A DNA stretch of 64,000 nucleotides from Budorcas taxicolor (GCF_023091745.1 NC_068920.1:115595622-115659621); one strand, 5' to 3'; positions 23,598 to 34,850 are shown, counted from the stretch's first letter. A program made the numbers and translations. The notes: generated by a model from the sequence alone, not told the origin.

Positions 23598-23998
23598 GGG
23601 TTGATGCAGGACCTTGGTGCTTGTCTTCTTTGAAGAAAGAATTTATCAAAGAGACAAAAGGTGGTGAAGCAGGTAAGTCATTTATTAGAAGCAAAGTACA
23701 TGTGGAAAGACACACTGGCAGGCTCAGAGAGAGTTGTGCTTTTGTGGTGGCTTAAATTGCTTATAAGAGGGCAGTTTTCCTAGTTCCCTCTGGCCAACCA
23801 TGTTGTTTTGTGCCCACATTTTGTCTGACTCAGGGCCCTCTCTGATGTGCACTCACATCTTTTAGCCAAAATGAATTCCAGCATGAGGCTCTCTGTGAGG
23901 TTGGCAGACATAATATGGGCTAGTGCCTCCTCCCTTTTTTGACCCCTGGGGAACCTTTAGGCAAAGGGGTAGTTAGGGAGGTCTCTTGACCTAAAGAA
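23598..23998 (-). mobile_element. Putative old solo LTR
   Basis: Not matched to a named family. On the minus strand a TATAAG (23765-23760) is followed ~75 bp later by AATAAA (23686-23681) and a short downstream segment, the arrangement of U3-R-U5. No clear TG/CA ends or TSD found. Confidence 0.4.
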
Positions 23999-24039
23999 AA
24001 AAAAATGTGGGCTCCTCCTGCCCAGCTCCCACATGCCCC

Positions 24040-24552
24040 AGGTTCCCCGCCACCCTGAGTGTTACCTCTGCACTGACTGCGGCACCAACCTGAAAGAGAA
24101 GGGCCATTTCTTCACGGAGGATCAAATCCACTGTGAAAAGCATGCCTGGAAGTGGGTCACTCCACCCAAGGGCTAGGACGTGGTCGTGTTACCCAAGTGA
24201 GCTGGCAGTTCTTGCCCAATGCTGCTCTCCAAGCAGCCCCTGCTGCATTTTGCCCTCTAAAAGCTCTGGCCTTTCTCTTTTTCTGAGTTTGCACTTTGGT
24301 TGTATTGCTGCTCATTCAACACCACGTTGTGCCTTTTGCTAATGGTTCATGCTGGCTGTGTGATGCCCACTTTTATAATTAAGGGAAGATGGTCTTGTTC
24401 AGTGTCCCTTTGTTAGCATCACTGTGTCTTTTCTTTCCCTCCATTCACCTCTGCTGCAAATGGACATCAGCCAAATTTGAACCAACTGAATTCAATATGT
24501 CTGACAATGATTCGTTTTTACTCAGTAAATTAATAGACTTCAAAAAAAAAAA
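24040..24552 (+). pseudogene. PDLIM1: PDLIM1 processed pseudogene, 5'-truncated
   Basis: PDLIM1 is a PDZ-LIM scaffold of actin stress fibres. This copy holds only the end of the C-terminal LIM domain and the 3' UTR: from 24051 the frame reads HPECYLCTDCGTNLKEKGHF, then ...EDQIHCEKHA, keeping the LIM Cys/His spacing. A TAG at 24174-24176 replaces what is Tyr in the PDLIM1 tail; the normal-position stop follows at 24198-24200 after DVVVLPK. About 340 bp of apparent 3' UTR leads to an A-rich tail at 24541-24559, so it is a 5'-truncated retrocopy. The exact 5' border (about 24005-24045) and the TSD were not resolved. Family assignment is from memory of the LIM sequence. Confidence 0.8.
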
Positions 24553-24782
24553 GAGAAAAATATGGTTGTCTTGTCTTTTCACTCAGAGTTCAGCTCCTCT
24601 CTGTTCTTGCCTTAATCTTTTCCTTCAAGTGTGTCAACAGGAAACAAGCTTCAGCTGTTCAGCCTGGGGACCCATTTACCTCCCATCTCATGTGACTCTG
24701 TATGTGAAAAACATACAGGCTCACAATGTAGACTAAATTACTTAAGCTCTAGAGAATTTTTTCATTTGAGTTTAGTTAGTGT

Positions 24783-26639
24783 GAGTTGACTAAGCGCGGT
24801 GCTAGAGCAGTGAGCAGTGGCTGTGGCTGGGCGATCGGCCATGAGGAGATACCCCACGTCCAAGGTCAGCAGTGGTGGCTACACTTTGCTGCAGTGGCTG
24901 TGAGGAGATACCCCACATCCAAGGGCAAAGGAGAAGCCCGAGCAAGACTGTAGGAGGGGCGAATTTGTGTTTAGAATCAAACCCCATTCCCACTAGAGGC
25001 CCTCAGATGGCTCAAACAAACCTTGTGTGCATCAGAACCCAGGGACCCCACAGAGTCTGAGACAGAACTGTGAGTTAGCATCTCCTGTGGACGTACGGGT
25101 CAGTAGTGGACTGCCACAGGGCAGGGGCTCTGGGTGCAGCAGACTTGGGTATGCCATAAGCCTTCTTTGAGGAGATTGCCATTAACCCCACCACAGAGCC
25201 ACCAGAACTTACGCAGGACTGGGAAACATATTCTTGGAGGGCATAACAGAACCTTGTGTGCACCAGGACACAGGGAAAAGGAGCAGTGACCCCACAAGAG
25301 ACTGAACCAGACTTCCGGGAGTGTCCAGGAGTCTCTAGCAGAGGCGTGGGTTGGTGGTGGCCTGCTGCAGGGTTGGGGACACTGAGTATAGCAGTACATG
25401 CATAGGATCTTTTGAAAAAGGTCACCATTATCTTCATTACCTCCACCATAGTTTGGCTCCAGGTAAATAGCAAGGAAAAGGCATAGGAGCCAGAGATCAA
25501 ATTGCCAACATCCGCTGGATCATGGAGAAAGCAAGAGAGTTCCAGAAAAACATCTATTTCTGCTTTATTGACCATGCCAAAGCCGTTAACTGTGTGGATC
25601 ATGAGAAACTATAGAAAATTCTGAAAGAGCACCTGACCTGCCTCGAGAAACTTATAATGCAGGTCAGGAAGCAACAATTAGAACTGGACATGGAACAACA
25701 GACTGCTTCCAAATATGAAAAGGAGTATGTCAAGGCTGTATATTGTCACCCTGCTTATTTAACTTCTAGGCAGAGTATATTATGAGAAACGCTGGGCTGG
25801 AAGAAGCACAAGCTGGAATCAAGATTGCCGGGAGAAATATCAATAACCTCAGATATGCAGATGACAACACCCTTATGGCAGAAAGTGAAGAAGAACTAAA
25901 GAGCCTCTTGATGAAAGTGAAAGAGGAGAGTGAAAAAGTTGGCATAAAGTTCAACATTCAGAAAACTAAGATCATGGCATCTGGTCAAATCTCTTCATGG
26001 GAAGTAGATGGGGAAACAGTGGAAACAGTGTCAGACTTAATTTTTTGGGCTCCAAAATCACTGCAAACGGTGACTGCAGCCATGAACTTAAAAAACACTT
26101 ACCCCTTGGAAGGAAAGTTATGACCAACCTAGATAGCATATTAAAAAGCAGAGACATTTCTTTGCCAACAAAGGTCTGTCTAGTCAAGGCTATGGTTTTT
26201 CCAGTGGTCATGTATGGATGTAACAGTTGGACTGTGAAGAAAGCTGAGCTCCGAAGAATTGATGCTTTTGGACTATGTTGTTGGAGAAGACTCTTGAGAG
26301 TCCCTTGGATTGCAAGGTGATCTAACCAGTCCATTCTGAAGGAGATCAGCCCTGGGATTTCTTTGGAAGGAATGATGCTAAAGCTGAAACTCCAGTACTT
26401 TGGACACCTCATGCAAAGAGTTGACTCATTGGAAGACTTTGATGCTGGGAGGGATTGGGGACAGGAGGAGGAGGGGACGACAGAGGATGAGATGGCTGGA
26501 TGGCATCACTGACTCGATGGACATGAGTCTGAGTGAACTCTTGGAGTTGGTGATGGACAAGGAGGCATGGTGTGCTGCGATTCATGGAGTCGCAAAGAGT
26601 TGGACACAACTGAGTGACTGAACTGAACTGAACTGAACT
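24783..26639 (+). mobile_element. BovB with 5' leader and large internal deletion
   Basis: Begins with the BovB 5' leader (GAGGAGATACCCCACGTCCA at about 24843, a variant repeated at 24902; further leader sequence to about 25470), then jumps near 25470-25485 straight into the RT domain (CAAATTGCCAACATCCGCTGG) and continues to the ACTGA-repeat end at 26617-26639. The endonuclease and N-terminal RT coding regions are missing. RT relics include FIDHAKAVNCVDH-like codons near 25565 and NLRYADDNTLMAE at 25845-25882, so YADD is present. Frameshifts and stops abound. No TSD found. Confidence 0.88.
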
Positions 26640-27500
26640 ATCAACATAACATGAAAGAGGCATGGAAGAGTTATGAAATTATAAAATGCATGTGTTTGTA
26701 TGTGTGTATAAGAGAAATAAGAGGTGTGTGAAAGGGAAATTAGAGGAGTGTGGTTTGGAAGATTGGAAATGTGCTAAGAATTGCTAAATTGTATTAAATT
26801 AATTACCTTAATTGTGAATGATAAGTCATAATTCAGTCATAAATCAGAATATGAGGTTGAAATTATTCATAAAACAAATTTAAAATAAAACAAAGAAAAC
26901 TGTGAGCAATGGGAGAATTTGGGTATACATTATTACATCCTAGTAACAGGGAGAGAGTAAGTGATAGAGTAGGTATTTAAATAGCTAATTCCACTAGGGT
27001 ATTATAAATAGAGAAAAAATATAGGACACCCCTGTAAGTTAATGATCCCTCAAGAAAAGAGGCTTGCGTAACAACAAAGCCAAGCAAGCTTGCTTAGCAA
27101 CAAAACCAAGCTAACCTGCTAGGCAACAAAACCATGTAAAAGAAGCACAAGACATGGCCCAGAACAACAAAGCAATGTTGGAATAAGACCTGCACCTTGC
27201 CCGATGAAGTTAGCAAGTTAATGATCCTTGAGTAAGGGCTTTTTCTGCATGTGCTAAATATAGGGGAGAATAGGGGAAAGGTGACATTATAAAGAAACCT
27301 GAGATGATTTACCATATTTTAGCATTGGCTACCCCTTTTTACTCATTTCCATAGCACCATGATAGCCCCAGTTTGACCAAGTAAGGATAAGAAGACTCCC
27401 CCTCCTGACACTGAGGAGCTATTTTGTAAAAGTTTTCACTTTTGTCTCAAGTTCAAAGGATTTGTTAACAAAATAAGCCACTAGTTATATATAAATAAAT
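26640..27500. other. Unassigned; small tandem repeat
   Basis: No gene. At 27061-27137 a ~28-bp unit with the core CAACAAARCCAAGC occurs three times imperfectly, and AAGTTAATGATCC occurs at 27037 and 27212. This might be part of an old LTR, but I cannot assign it. Confidence 0.4.
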
Positions 27501-27957
27501 AATACATTTGAATCAGTTCTAATGAGGTGGATAAAACTGGAGCTGATTATACAGAGTGAAGTAAGCCAGAAACAAAAACACCAATACAGTATACTAATGC
27601 ATATATATGGAATTTAGAAAGATGGTAACGATAACCTTGTATGCGAGACAGCAAAAGAGACACAGATGTATAGAACAGTCTTTTGGACCCTGTGGGAGAG
27701 GGAGAGGGTGGGATGATCTGGGAGAATGGCATTGAAACATGTATAGTATCATGTAAGAAACGAATCACCAGTCTAGGTTCGGTGCAGGATACAGGATGCT
27801 TGGAGCTGGTGCACTGGGATGACCCAGAGAGATGGTATGGGGAGGGAGGTAGGAGGGGGTTTCAGGATTGGGAACACGTGTACACCTGTGGCAGATTCAT
27901 GTTGATGTATGGCAAAACCAATACAGTATTGTAAAACAAAATAAAGTAAAACAAAAT
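27501..27957 (+). mobile_element. L1 3' end, 5'-truncated
   Basis: Plus-strand terminal ~457 bp of ruminant L1: end of ORF2 (codons like FESVLMRWIKLELIIQSEV in the frame opening with AATACATTTGAATCAG), 3' UTR and an A-rich tail (27934-27957). The minus-strand counterpart is at 8480-8920 in the full-length copy. Confidence 0.92.
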
Positions 27958-28204
27958 ACCAATATTTATTAGAAAATTATATAGCTTACTTTCAATATAC
28001 TAACATTAAAAGAAAAGAGAAACAGAAACGGCACAGGATACATCAACAAACTGGGTTTTGACCAACATCTAGACTTAAACAGTGCTGGGAAGTCCCATGT
28101 CAAGTACATCTGGAGTCCCAGTTGGGAAAAGGTTCCAGGCAGTGTGTCTGTTCCATCGGTGAAATTTTCAAACATTGCAGCTCAATTTTCCCACTTATAA
28201 TCCC
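27958..28204. other. No recognised feature
   Basis: No repeat or gene recognised. Confidence 0.4.
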
Positions 28205-29245
28205 AGGATGCAAACTGATATTATCATCTACTTGTGAGCAAACTGCAGCTCTGGTTTCATGCTAATGCTGTTTGTTTTGTCATGTAAAACTTGGAATGTT
28301 GTTAAACCTGGGGCTTGGTTGACCAGGGTCCTTCCAGGGGCTCAACAATTTCAAGATTTATCCCTTATCTTATCTATGGTGCTGCAAGGCTTGCACTCAG
28401 AAGAGGCAGTCAGGGCACTAACAGTCAGGGCATGCCAGGTAGATTAGAAGCAAGATCAGAGGCCTGCTCTGCTTTGTCTCTGAAGCCTATAAAAGGCTAT
28501 ATATTTAATTTCCCTAACAAGAGCTGATGGTGGAAGCCTGATATCTACTCGAGGATGAGGAAGAAGGTGGTCTTTTCTCCCTCTCCAATTTTTCTTTGAT
28601 TATAAAGATATGTCCCACTAAGTTCCTAGACAGCATATTAAAAAGCAGAGATATTACTTTACCAACAAAGGTCCGTCCAGTCAAAGCTATGGTTTTTCCA
28701 GTAGTCCTGTATGGATGTGAGAGTTGAACTATAAAGAAAGCTGAGCACCAAAGAATTGATGCTTTTGAACTGTTGTGTTGGAGAAGACTCTTGAGAGTCC
28801 CTTGGAAAGCAAAAAGATCCAACAAGTCCATCCTAAATGAAATCAGTCCTGAATATTCATTGTAAGGACTGATGCTGAAGCTGAAACTCCAATACTTTGG
28901 CCACCTGATGGGAAGAACTGACTCATTTGAAAAGACCCTGACGCTGGGAAAGATTGAAGGCAAGAAGATAAGGGGACGACAGAGGATGAGAGGGTTGGAT
29001 GGCATCACCGACTCTATGGACATGAATTTGAGTGAACTCCGGGAGTTGGTGATGGACAGGGAGGCCTGGCTCACTGCAGTCCATGGGGGTCACAAAGAGT
29101 CAGACATGACTGAGCAACTGAACTGAATTGAACTGAACTGAAGTTCTTAGAGTAGACCTCCAATGCTTGCCTACTTCTATCTCACAAGCATCCCTAATAA
29201 ACTCTTACTTTTCACTCTGCCTCTTGCTTAGTTCTTTCTGCACCA
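28205..29245 (+). mobile_element. Putative LTR, split by BovB
   Basis: Not matched to a named family. A TATAAAAG at 28488-28495 is followed, after removing the BovB at 28626-29140, by AATAAA at 29196-29201 and a CT-rich segment ending near CACCAAGACAG. The spacing (~190 bp without the BovB) and order fit an LTR. The left border is uncertain. Confidence 0.45.
28626..29140 (+). mobile_element. BovB 3' end with TSD
   Basis: 515-bp plus-strand BovB from the region encoding DSILKSRDITLPTKV to the ACTGA-type end. AAGTTCcTAG at 28620-28629 and AAGTTCtTAG at 29141-29150 flank it as the TSD (at least 6 bp exact). Confidence 0.93.
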
Positions 29246-29852
29246 AGACAGAAAAACCTATACTAGTGATTTAAGACATTTTTTTCAGAATAAGATTCTT
29301 GAAATAAAGCAGGATGAGTTTGACTAAATGGAAGCTTGCCTTCAGTCTTTATTAGATAGAAACCCACCCTTCTCTTTTGTTAAAAAAGATGTGTGTTATC
29401 AGTCCTGTAAGTTATTGCCCACACCTGAGGAAAGGAAGTACCTGAATCCCTACCTCTTACAGAAAGTCAAACAGACTTAATTTGTTAGAGTCACATGGGA
29501 CTTGCTCTGAGCAGATTTGCTTCTGGGTCAGTTGGGTTCTCTTGCAATTCTACAGAGGATGGATGATTTTTAACTTATCTGGCTGTATACATTTTTGACA
29601 GCTTGTAAATTTTTACTTCTCCTATTTATACATTTCACTGTCACGTTTATACCATGTCAATGACTTGAATTAAAGTACCAGGGTCAGGAGTCATATTGGA
29701 ACTTTCTATTTCAAACAGACTCTCCACCTCATTATTTCTTTTAGGGAGAGCTAATTGTTTTCTTTTTTCGGTCTCCTGAGTCAGCCTTATTTGAATGCTT
29801 TAAAATTCACATCAGTTTTCCACTTTGCAAAGAGTGTAAAGTATTTATGCAT
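29246..29852. other. No recognised feature
   Basis: No gene or repeat that I can support. Confidence 0.4.
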
Positions 29853-30062
29853 GCTTAGTCACTTCAGTCGTTTCCGACTCTTTGAGACGCTATTGACAAT
29901 AGCCCTCCAGGCTCCTCTGTCCATGGGATTCTCCAGGCAAGAATACTGGAGTGGGTTGTCATGTCCTCCTCCAAGTGATCTTCCCAATCCAGGAGCCTGT
30001 GTCTATTATGTCTCCTGCATTGGCAGATGGGTTCCTTACCACTAGCGCTACCTGGGAAGCCC
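29853..30062 (-). mobile_element. Bov-tA SINE
   Basis: Minus-strand Bov-tA; tRNA head at right ending CTACCTGGGAAGCCC, B box degraded. Confidence 0.92.
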
Positions 30063-30307
30063 AGAGAATTTATATAGGATGTTAATTTTTAAAGTATACA
30101 TTTCAAGGGTGTGGTACAGAGCTGCAGCTATTACTGGAACATATCTGGACAGAAGTGAATTCACAACAAATCCTACCTATATACAGACCTTTCTAAAAAT
30201 TGTTTCAGTTGGCATATGTTTTCAGATTTTTTCAATTTTCCAAGTCTCAGTGTTTCAGGAAGCTGACTTTTCAATCAGTTACAAATTAGCATTGATATGG
30301 CAGAGGA

Positions 30308-30550
30308 TTGTGGGTATTTTATTCTCCTTTAATGATTTTAGGTGACAGTGGTTATCCTTTGAAAAACTACTTAATTGCTTCATTATCTCATCTCCAGACT
30401 CCTTCTGAAAATCGAATCAATATGTTATACTGGGAGTCAATGAGTGACTGGAATGATAATGAAAAATGCATCAGGAATCTTGACAAACAGATTGTGGATG
30501 TCTTGTTCAGTCAAGTGGAGCCTCACCACGCTGCCCTTCAGATTTTTTAA
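30308..30550 (+). mobile_element. Fossil resembling Harbinger/HARBI1 DDE transposase C-terminus
   Basis: An 80-codon frame whose residues MILGDSGYPLKNYLIASL (from about 30332) and TPSENRIN follow the signature of PIF/Harbinger DDE transposases. The 27-residue stretch from the GDS motif to the conserved Asn has the same length as in HARBI1, with G, D, S, L, L, L, T, P, E, R, N shared by my alignment from memory. About 14 residues later NEKCIRNL resembles the segment with the third catalytic acid (family pattern V-I-E-x-x-F-x-x-L), offset by ~3 residues. Frame ends at TAA 30548-30550. No terminal inverted repeats or TSD seen. Only a fragment; a chance match is still possible. Confidence 0.4.
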
Positions 30551-30955
30551 GGCTCTATAACTCTTAGCATGGCCATTACATGAAGCTTATCTTTTAAAAT
30601 AAGCTGCAGATATGAAGGCAGCTTACCAAGTGGTGAAGTGAATGATTCTGAGGATGGGCACTTATGCAAAATTGGTACAAATAGTAAAGCAGGGTTCAAA
30701 ATATTAGATCCAAATGTTGATTTTAATTTTGAAAGAAAGAAAAAAAAACATTCTTCCATATTTGGGCAATTATTTCTATTACAAAAGTAAATTATGTACC
30801 ATATTATATTTTACTAGTATAGATGCCTTGGCAATAAATACTAGGAAAAAAGCTTAGTTTAGTTCAAAGCATTTATTTTCTCCAAACGAAGGCTGGAGAT
30901 ACGGTAACTGTGGAGTTTCATTTGAGGATACGTCTAGTGGTTGAGGTTTGGAGGG

Positions 30956-31151
30956 GTGTTTCCCTGGTGACTGTGTCTGCAATGCAGGAGACCTGAGTTT
31001 GATCTCTGGGTTGGGAAGATCCTCTGGAGAAGGAAGTGGCAATCCACTCCAGTATTCTTGACTGGAGAATCCCATGGACAGAGCAGCCTCGTGGGCTGCA
31101 GTCCATGGGGTTGCAAGGAGTTGGACATGACTGAGCAACTTTCATTTTCAC
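30956..31151 (+). mobile_element. Bov-tA SINE
   Basis: Plus-strand Bov-tA, near complete (TTTCCCTGGTGACTG head; GAGTTTGATCTCTGGGTTGG B-box region; end GACATGACTGAGCAACTTTC). Confidence 0.93.
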
Positions 31152-31922
31152 TAATGATTTATTCACTTAAGCAAAATTCAATGAAGTATATTTATCATAA
31201 TAAAAATCTTTGAAAAGCATTTCTCAATTCATGATAGCTATTTCACACAATGTAATTTCTCAGTCAGTTACATTGCTATCAGCACCTGCTCATCGGTAAG
31301 TTTGTTTTGTTTTGATCTTAAAAAGAGTTCCTCATGTCTGAACAAGTTTGGTAATCACTTGAAGATATTATCTTTCAAATCACTTCTGACATAGTACTCC
31401 ATGATTTGAAGATAATTTCATCATTTCTACCATGGCTTGATTCAAATGAAAAGTAAACCTGGCACAGTGAACTCTATTTTATGGAATAGCCATGTAATAC
31501 ATACTTTCTGAGACTCAAAATGTGAACTTTGTTTGCCACTGTGGTAATGACCATGTTAGAAAATCTCTTGGTCTATTATATTTACAACGTTTGATATGAA
31601 AATATAGTGAAGCTTGTATCTAAAATATGGGAAGGTTTGTTTAGTGTCTATAGAGCAACTGCTTGTTTATGTATGACTTTGATGCAAGGGGACCAAGGCA
31701 TGATTCTTTAATGTTGAATTTTATAATTATTCCTTTCTTTAACATTTTAATATCTAAACAATAATCAGACTTTTTCAAGACTGGTATCTAATTTCTTTTT
31801 GACTTATGATAATAAAAAAAGGAAAAAAATGATTTTTCTACCTCGCCTGGACCTCAGCTCTGTGGTATGTTTCTGAGGATCATCATTCTAGAAACATATG
31901 TGTCAGTTAATTAGTGTTAAGT
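31152..31922. other. No recognised feature
   Basis: AT-rich, no ORF or repeat that I recognise. Confidence 0.4.
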
Positions 31923-32149
31923 TTCAGGTGGCACTAGTTATAAAGAGCCCGCCTGCGATGTAGAAGAGGTAAGATCTGTGGGTTCGATCCCTGGGCCAGG
32001 AAGATCCCCTGGAGAACAGAATGTTAACCCACTTCAGTATTCTTGCCTGGAAAAATCCTATGGACAGAGGAGCCTGGCGGGCTATAGTCTATAGGGTCCC
32101 ATAGAGTCAGACATGACTGAGTGACTTCACTTTCTTTCTTTCTTTCAGA
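31923..32149 (+). mobile_element. Bov-tA SINE with (TTTC)n tail
   Basis: Plus-strand Bov-tA; B-box GGGTTCGATCCCTGG at about 31980 is intact. The tail is a short TTTC repeat at 32131-32147. Confidence 0.93.
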
Positions 32150-33081
32150 CATCAACTATAGCATGCAAAACTTCCAATTCTTTCCATCCCCTATTCTCTC
32201 TAAACTGGTACTAGGAGAAACCACTATAGGAAAAATCTGGATGGTAAATGCTTGTTGTAACATCTGTACTCACGATTAGATTTTCCCCTCATAGGAATTT
32301 TTGTTTGCATCACTGGGATACTGATGGATTAATGGCTCTGGAGCTAGATGTTGATGTGGAAGTGCATGGTGGTGCTCCTTTTCCACAATACTCTTGGTGA
32401 AACAAAAATGGCCGTTTTGCAGAGAGAATAAAGTATCATATATTGAGAAGAAGAAGGAAAAAAAAAGGGTATAAACAGAACTGTCTTCTGCTCATTCCAG
32501 TAAATGTTGGTGGCCCTACTTCCATTTAACTTTCAGGAGCTACCCCTATATCTGCCAATGCATTCCTCCTGTTCCATGTGCTTATCTGAATGGATGTCTA
32601 GACTTACAGTGGAAAAAGACTTGATTCACCAACCCCCGTCCTCACTTGCTGGAGGATCAGGCTATTCCAGCCCACTGGTGATGGCTCCAGTGCTGCCATT
32701 TTGCTTCCAGTGCTGGCATGCGGCTCATTCCCTCCAAGCCCCCTGGAGAATACTGTTACTCATACACAGAAGACCTCCTGCCGTTTTTCTATTCCAAAGA
32801 ATGACGTTTTGTCAATTTCTTATTGCTTCCATTCCCTTGCAGTGAAATGGGGAAAAGGATCTCTTTTCACTTGATTAATAAGGCCAGAAGTCCCGCTGCC
32901 ATGTACTCCCAATTTCCTGTAAGGATTTTTGTGGGTTAGACCTTTAATCCTAAAATTATTATTTTGTTGTTGTTGATAGTCTTCTCAAAGCACTGAGGAA
33001 TGAGTCGCAGTAACTGTCTTTGTGGGCCAAAATGAATAGAATGCATCTTTTGGCTTTAAAAGTGGCCCTCTGCTGCAATCA
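32150..33081. other. No recognised feature
   Basis: An ORF at 32504-32845 (113 codons, Cys/Leu/Pro rich) has no recognisable domain. No repeat assigned. Confidence 0.4.
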
Positions 33082-33098
33082 GAATCTACTGACAGTGA

Positions 33099-33321
33099 TA
33101 CTGTATATAAGATAGATAACAAGAATCTACTGTATAGTACAGGAAACTCTACTCAATACTGTGAGGTGACTTAAATGTGAAGGAAGGCCAGAAAGGCCGG
33201 GGGGTGGGGGTGGGGGTGGGGGTAAAGTGTAAACATATAGCTGATTCACTTTACAGCAGAAACTAACACAATGTTGTAGAGCAACTATACTCCAATAAAC
33301 AATAACAATTGAAAAAAAAAG
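33099..33321 (+). mobile_element. L1 3' end with TSD
   Basis: A 223-bp L1 3' UTR (GCTGATTCACTTTACAGCAG; ACTATACTCCAATAAACA) ending in A9. It is flanked by a 17-bp repeat starting GAATCTACTGACA at 33082-33098 and 33322-33338 with one mismatch. Confidence 0.93.
33199..33222 (+). repeat. G-quadruplex-type tract in L1 3' UTR
   Basis: Four G runs of 6, 5, 5 and 5 separated by single T residues: a canonical G4 motif with one-base loops. It lies in the L1 3' UTR, where polypurine G-rich tracts are common. Confidence 0.9.
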
Positions 33322-33338
33322 GAATCTACTGACAATGA

Positions 33339-33828
33339 GTCAAAAGTGTGCTTTTGACCCTTCTCCCTTAGGATAACTTCCCATCAGGCCCCTTGACTAA
33401 TGATACACGTATACATTTAGTGGGCCCACTTCAACAGTATTTTGAAGCTTACTCAGACAAGTCTGAATCCATGGAGACTAAGGAATCTGAGCTCTCAATT
33501 CATGATCCATTGACTCATTTGAATCAGTTATCAAAGTCTCATAACACTTTCAGGTACCAGAACAGTTGTCATGTGAACCAAAGCTGTCAATTACCAATTG
33601 CTTATCTCCATTTCTGAATATTGTTTATTTCTGTATTCCTAGGTTTACTATACTGTCAACCTATTCTAACCACAGCATATTGGCACTAATAGAAACCAAA
33701 CAGCTGCTATAACTAAGAATTACTTGTCACTGGTCTCATTTGTGGCTATAATTAAAAAAAAATTTTTGTTTTGACAGTCATACTGGAGGTCTAGGGTCTT
33801 CTGTTCTATGCTGTGCTGTGTGCTGTAT
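33339..33828. other. No recognised feature
   Basis: An ORF at 33393-33617 (74 codons) has no recognisable domain. Confidence 0.35.
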
Positions 33829-33945
33829 TCAGTTGCTCAGTTGTGCCTGACTCTTTTCAACCCCATGGACTGTAACCCACCAGGCTCCTCTGCCCATGGA
33901 ATTCTCCAGGCAAGAATACTGGAGTGGGTTGCCATGCCCTTTATA
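33829..33945 (-). mobile_element. Bov-tA SINE, truncated
   Basis: Minus-strand BovA body only; the tRNA head is missing (5'-truncated copy). Confidence 0.88.
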
Positions 33946-34714
33946 TTCATGACACTTTATATTCATTTGGGTCATCAAAAAAAGAATTAATAATGCTCTG
34001 AACACAAAAGAACTTGAAAGCCTTTGATGATAGGGGCAATCATTGTTACTACTCCCTAAGTTACAGAATAAATGTACAAATACTTCAAAACATAGTTTAC
34101 ACACAAAATATTACTTACTTCCAACAAGAAAAGTCTACTAGAATTTGAAGAAACAGTTCACAAAGACTATAGGTATTGTATAATAAATGATTTTTAGAAG
34201 AAATCAAGGTCTGAAAATATGGAGAAAGTTTTCTTTAATGTAAATCTACAGTAGTATGTGATAGGGTTTAGAATCGCTTATTTGAAATTTACCAGGTTCT
34301 CATCAGGACTATTTTGAGAATTTAAAAAATTATTTTTATTGCCATAAACCTTAAATTGATGCTCTGTACATCTAGGAACATAATTTGAATTGTTTAAGTG
34401 AAATATTCGTAGCCTAGCATCTCTGGAAATTTAACTTCAAGACATTGTGTCAAAAATTATTCTCCCTTCTCAGTTATACCACCATTACAGAATTGCCCAA
34501 TACCTGCTGGGACCAAAAATTCTTTGGCATTATTTACACAAGTGCTGTGAGACAGAGATTCAAATTCTTCCCTCCTTCTCCAATTAAATCAATGCTGACA
34601 GAAACTCTTACAGTACAAGTTCTGGTTTAGAAGTAGTGATGGAAATGGAATTCACTGGATTTAGATTCAAATATGCTGGTGATCTATTGTGAGCTGATTG
34701 CTTTTCTATAGTAT
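33946..34714. other. No recognised feature
   Basis: No gene or repeat recognised. Confidence 0.4.
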
Positions 34715-34850
34715 GTGATTTCCAACCCTCACAGGCATCAGGTAAGTTAGTTCTCATGCTCTCTTTTCAGATGAAGTCACAGGTAGTGAGTGGCAGGCCT
34801 GGAATTGGAAATCCAGTGTCTTTGGCATTTCTGGAGTTCCCATTCAGAGG
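34715..34850 (+). mobile_element. MIR SINE fragment
   Basis: Order and wording fit MIR: CAGATGAAGTCACAG..., then GTAGTGAGTGGCAGGCCTGG, then AATTGGAAATCCAGTGTC. Old and diverged. Confidence 0.65.

Noticed and set aside
25075..25602. A 175-codon minus-strand ORF
   Set aside because: It lies antisense across the BovB 5' leader and RT segment; no domain and no conservation argument.
30079..30345. The ORF upstream of the Harbinger-like frame as its N-terminal part
   Set aside because: It is in another frame and shows none of the helix-turn-helix or first catalytic motifs expected there.
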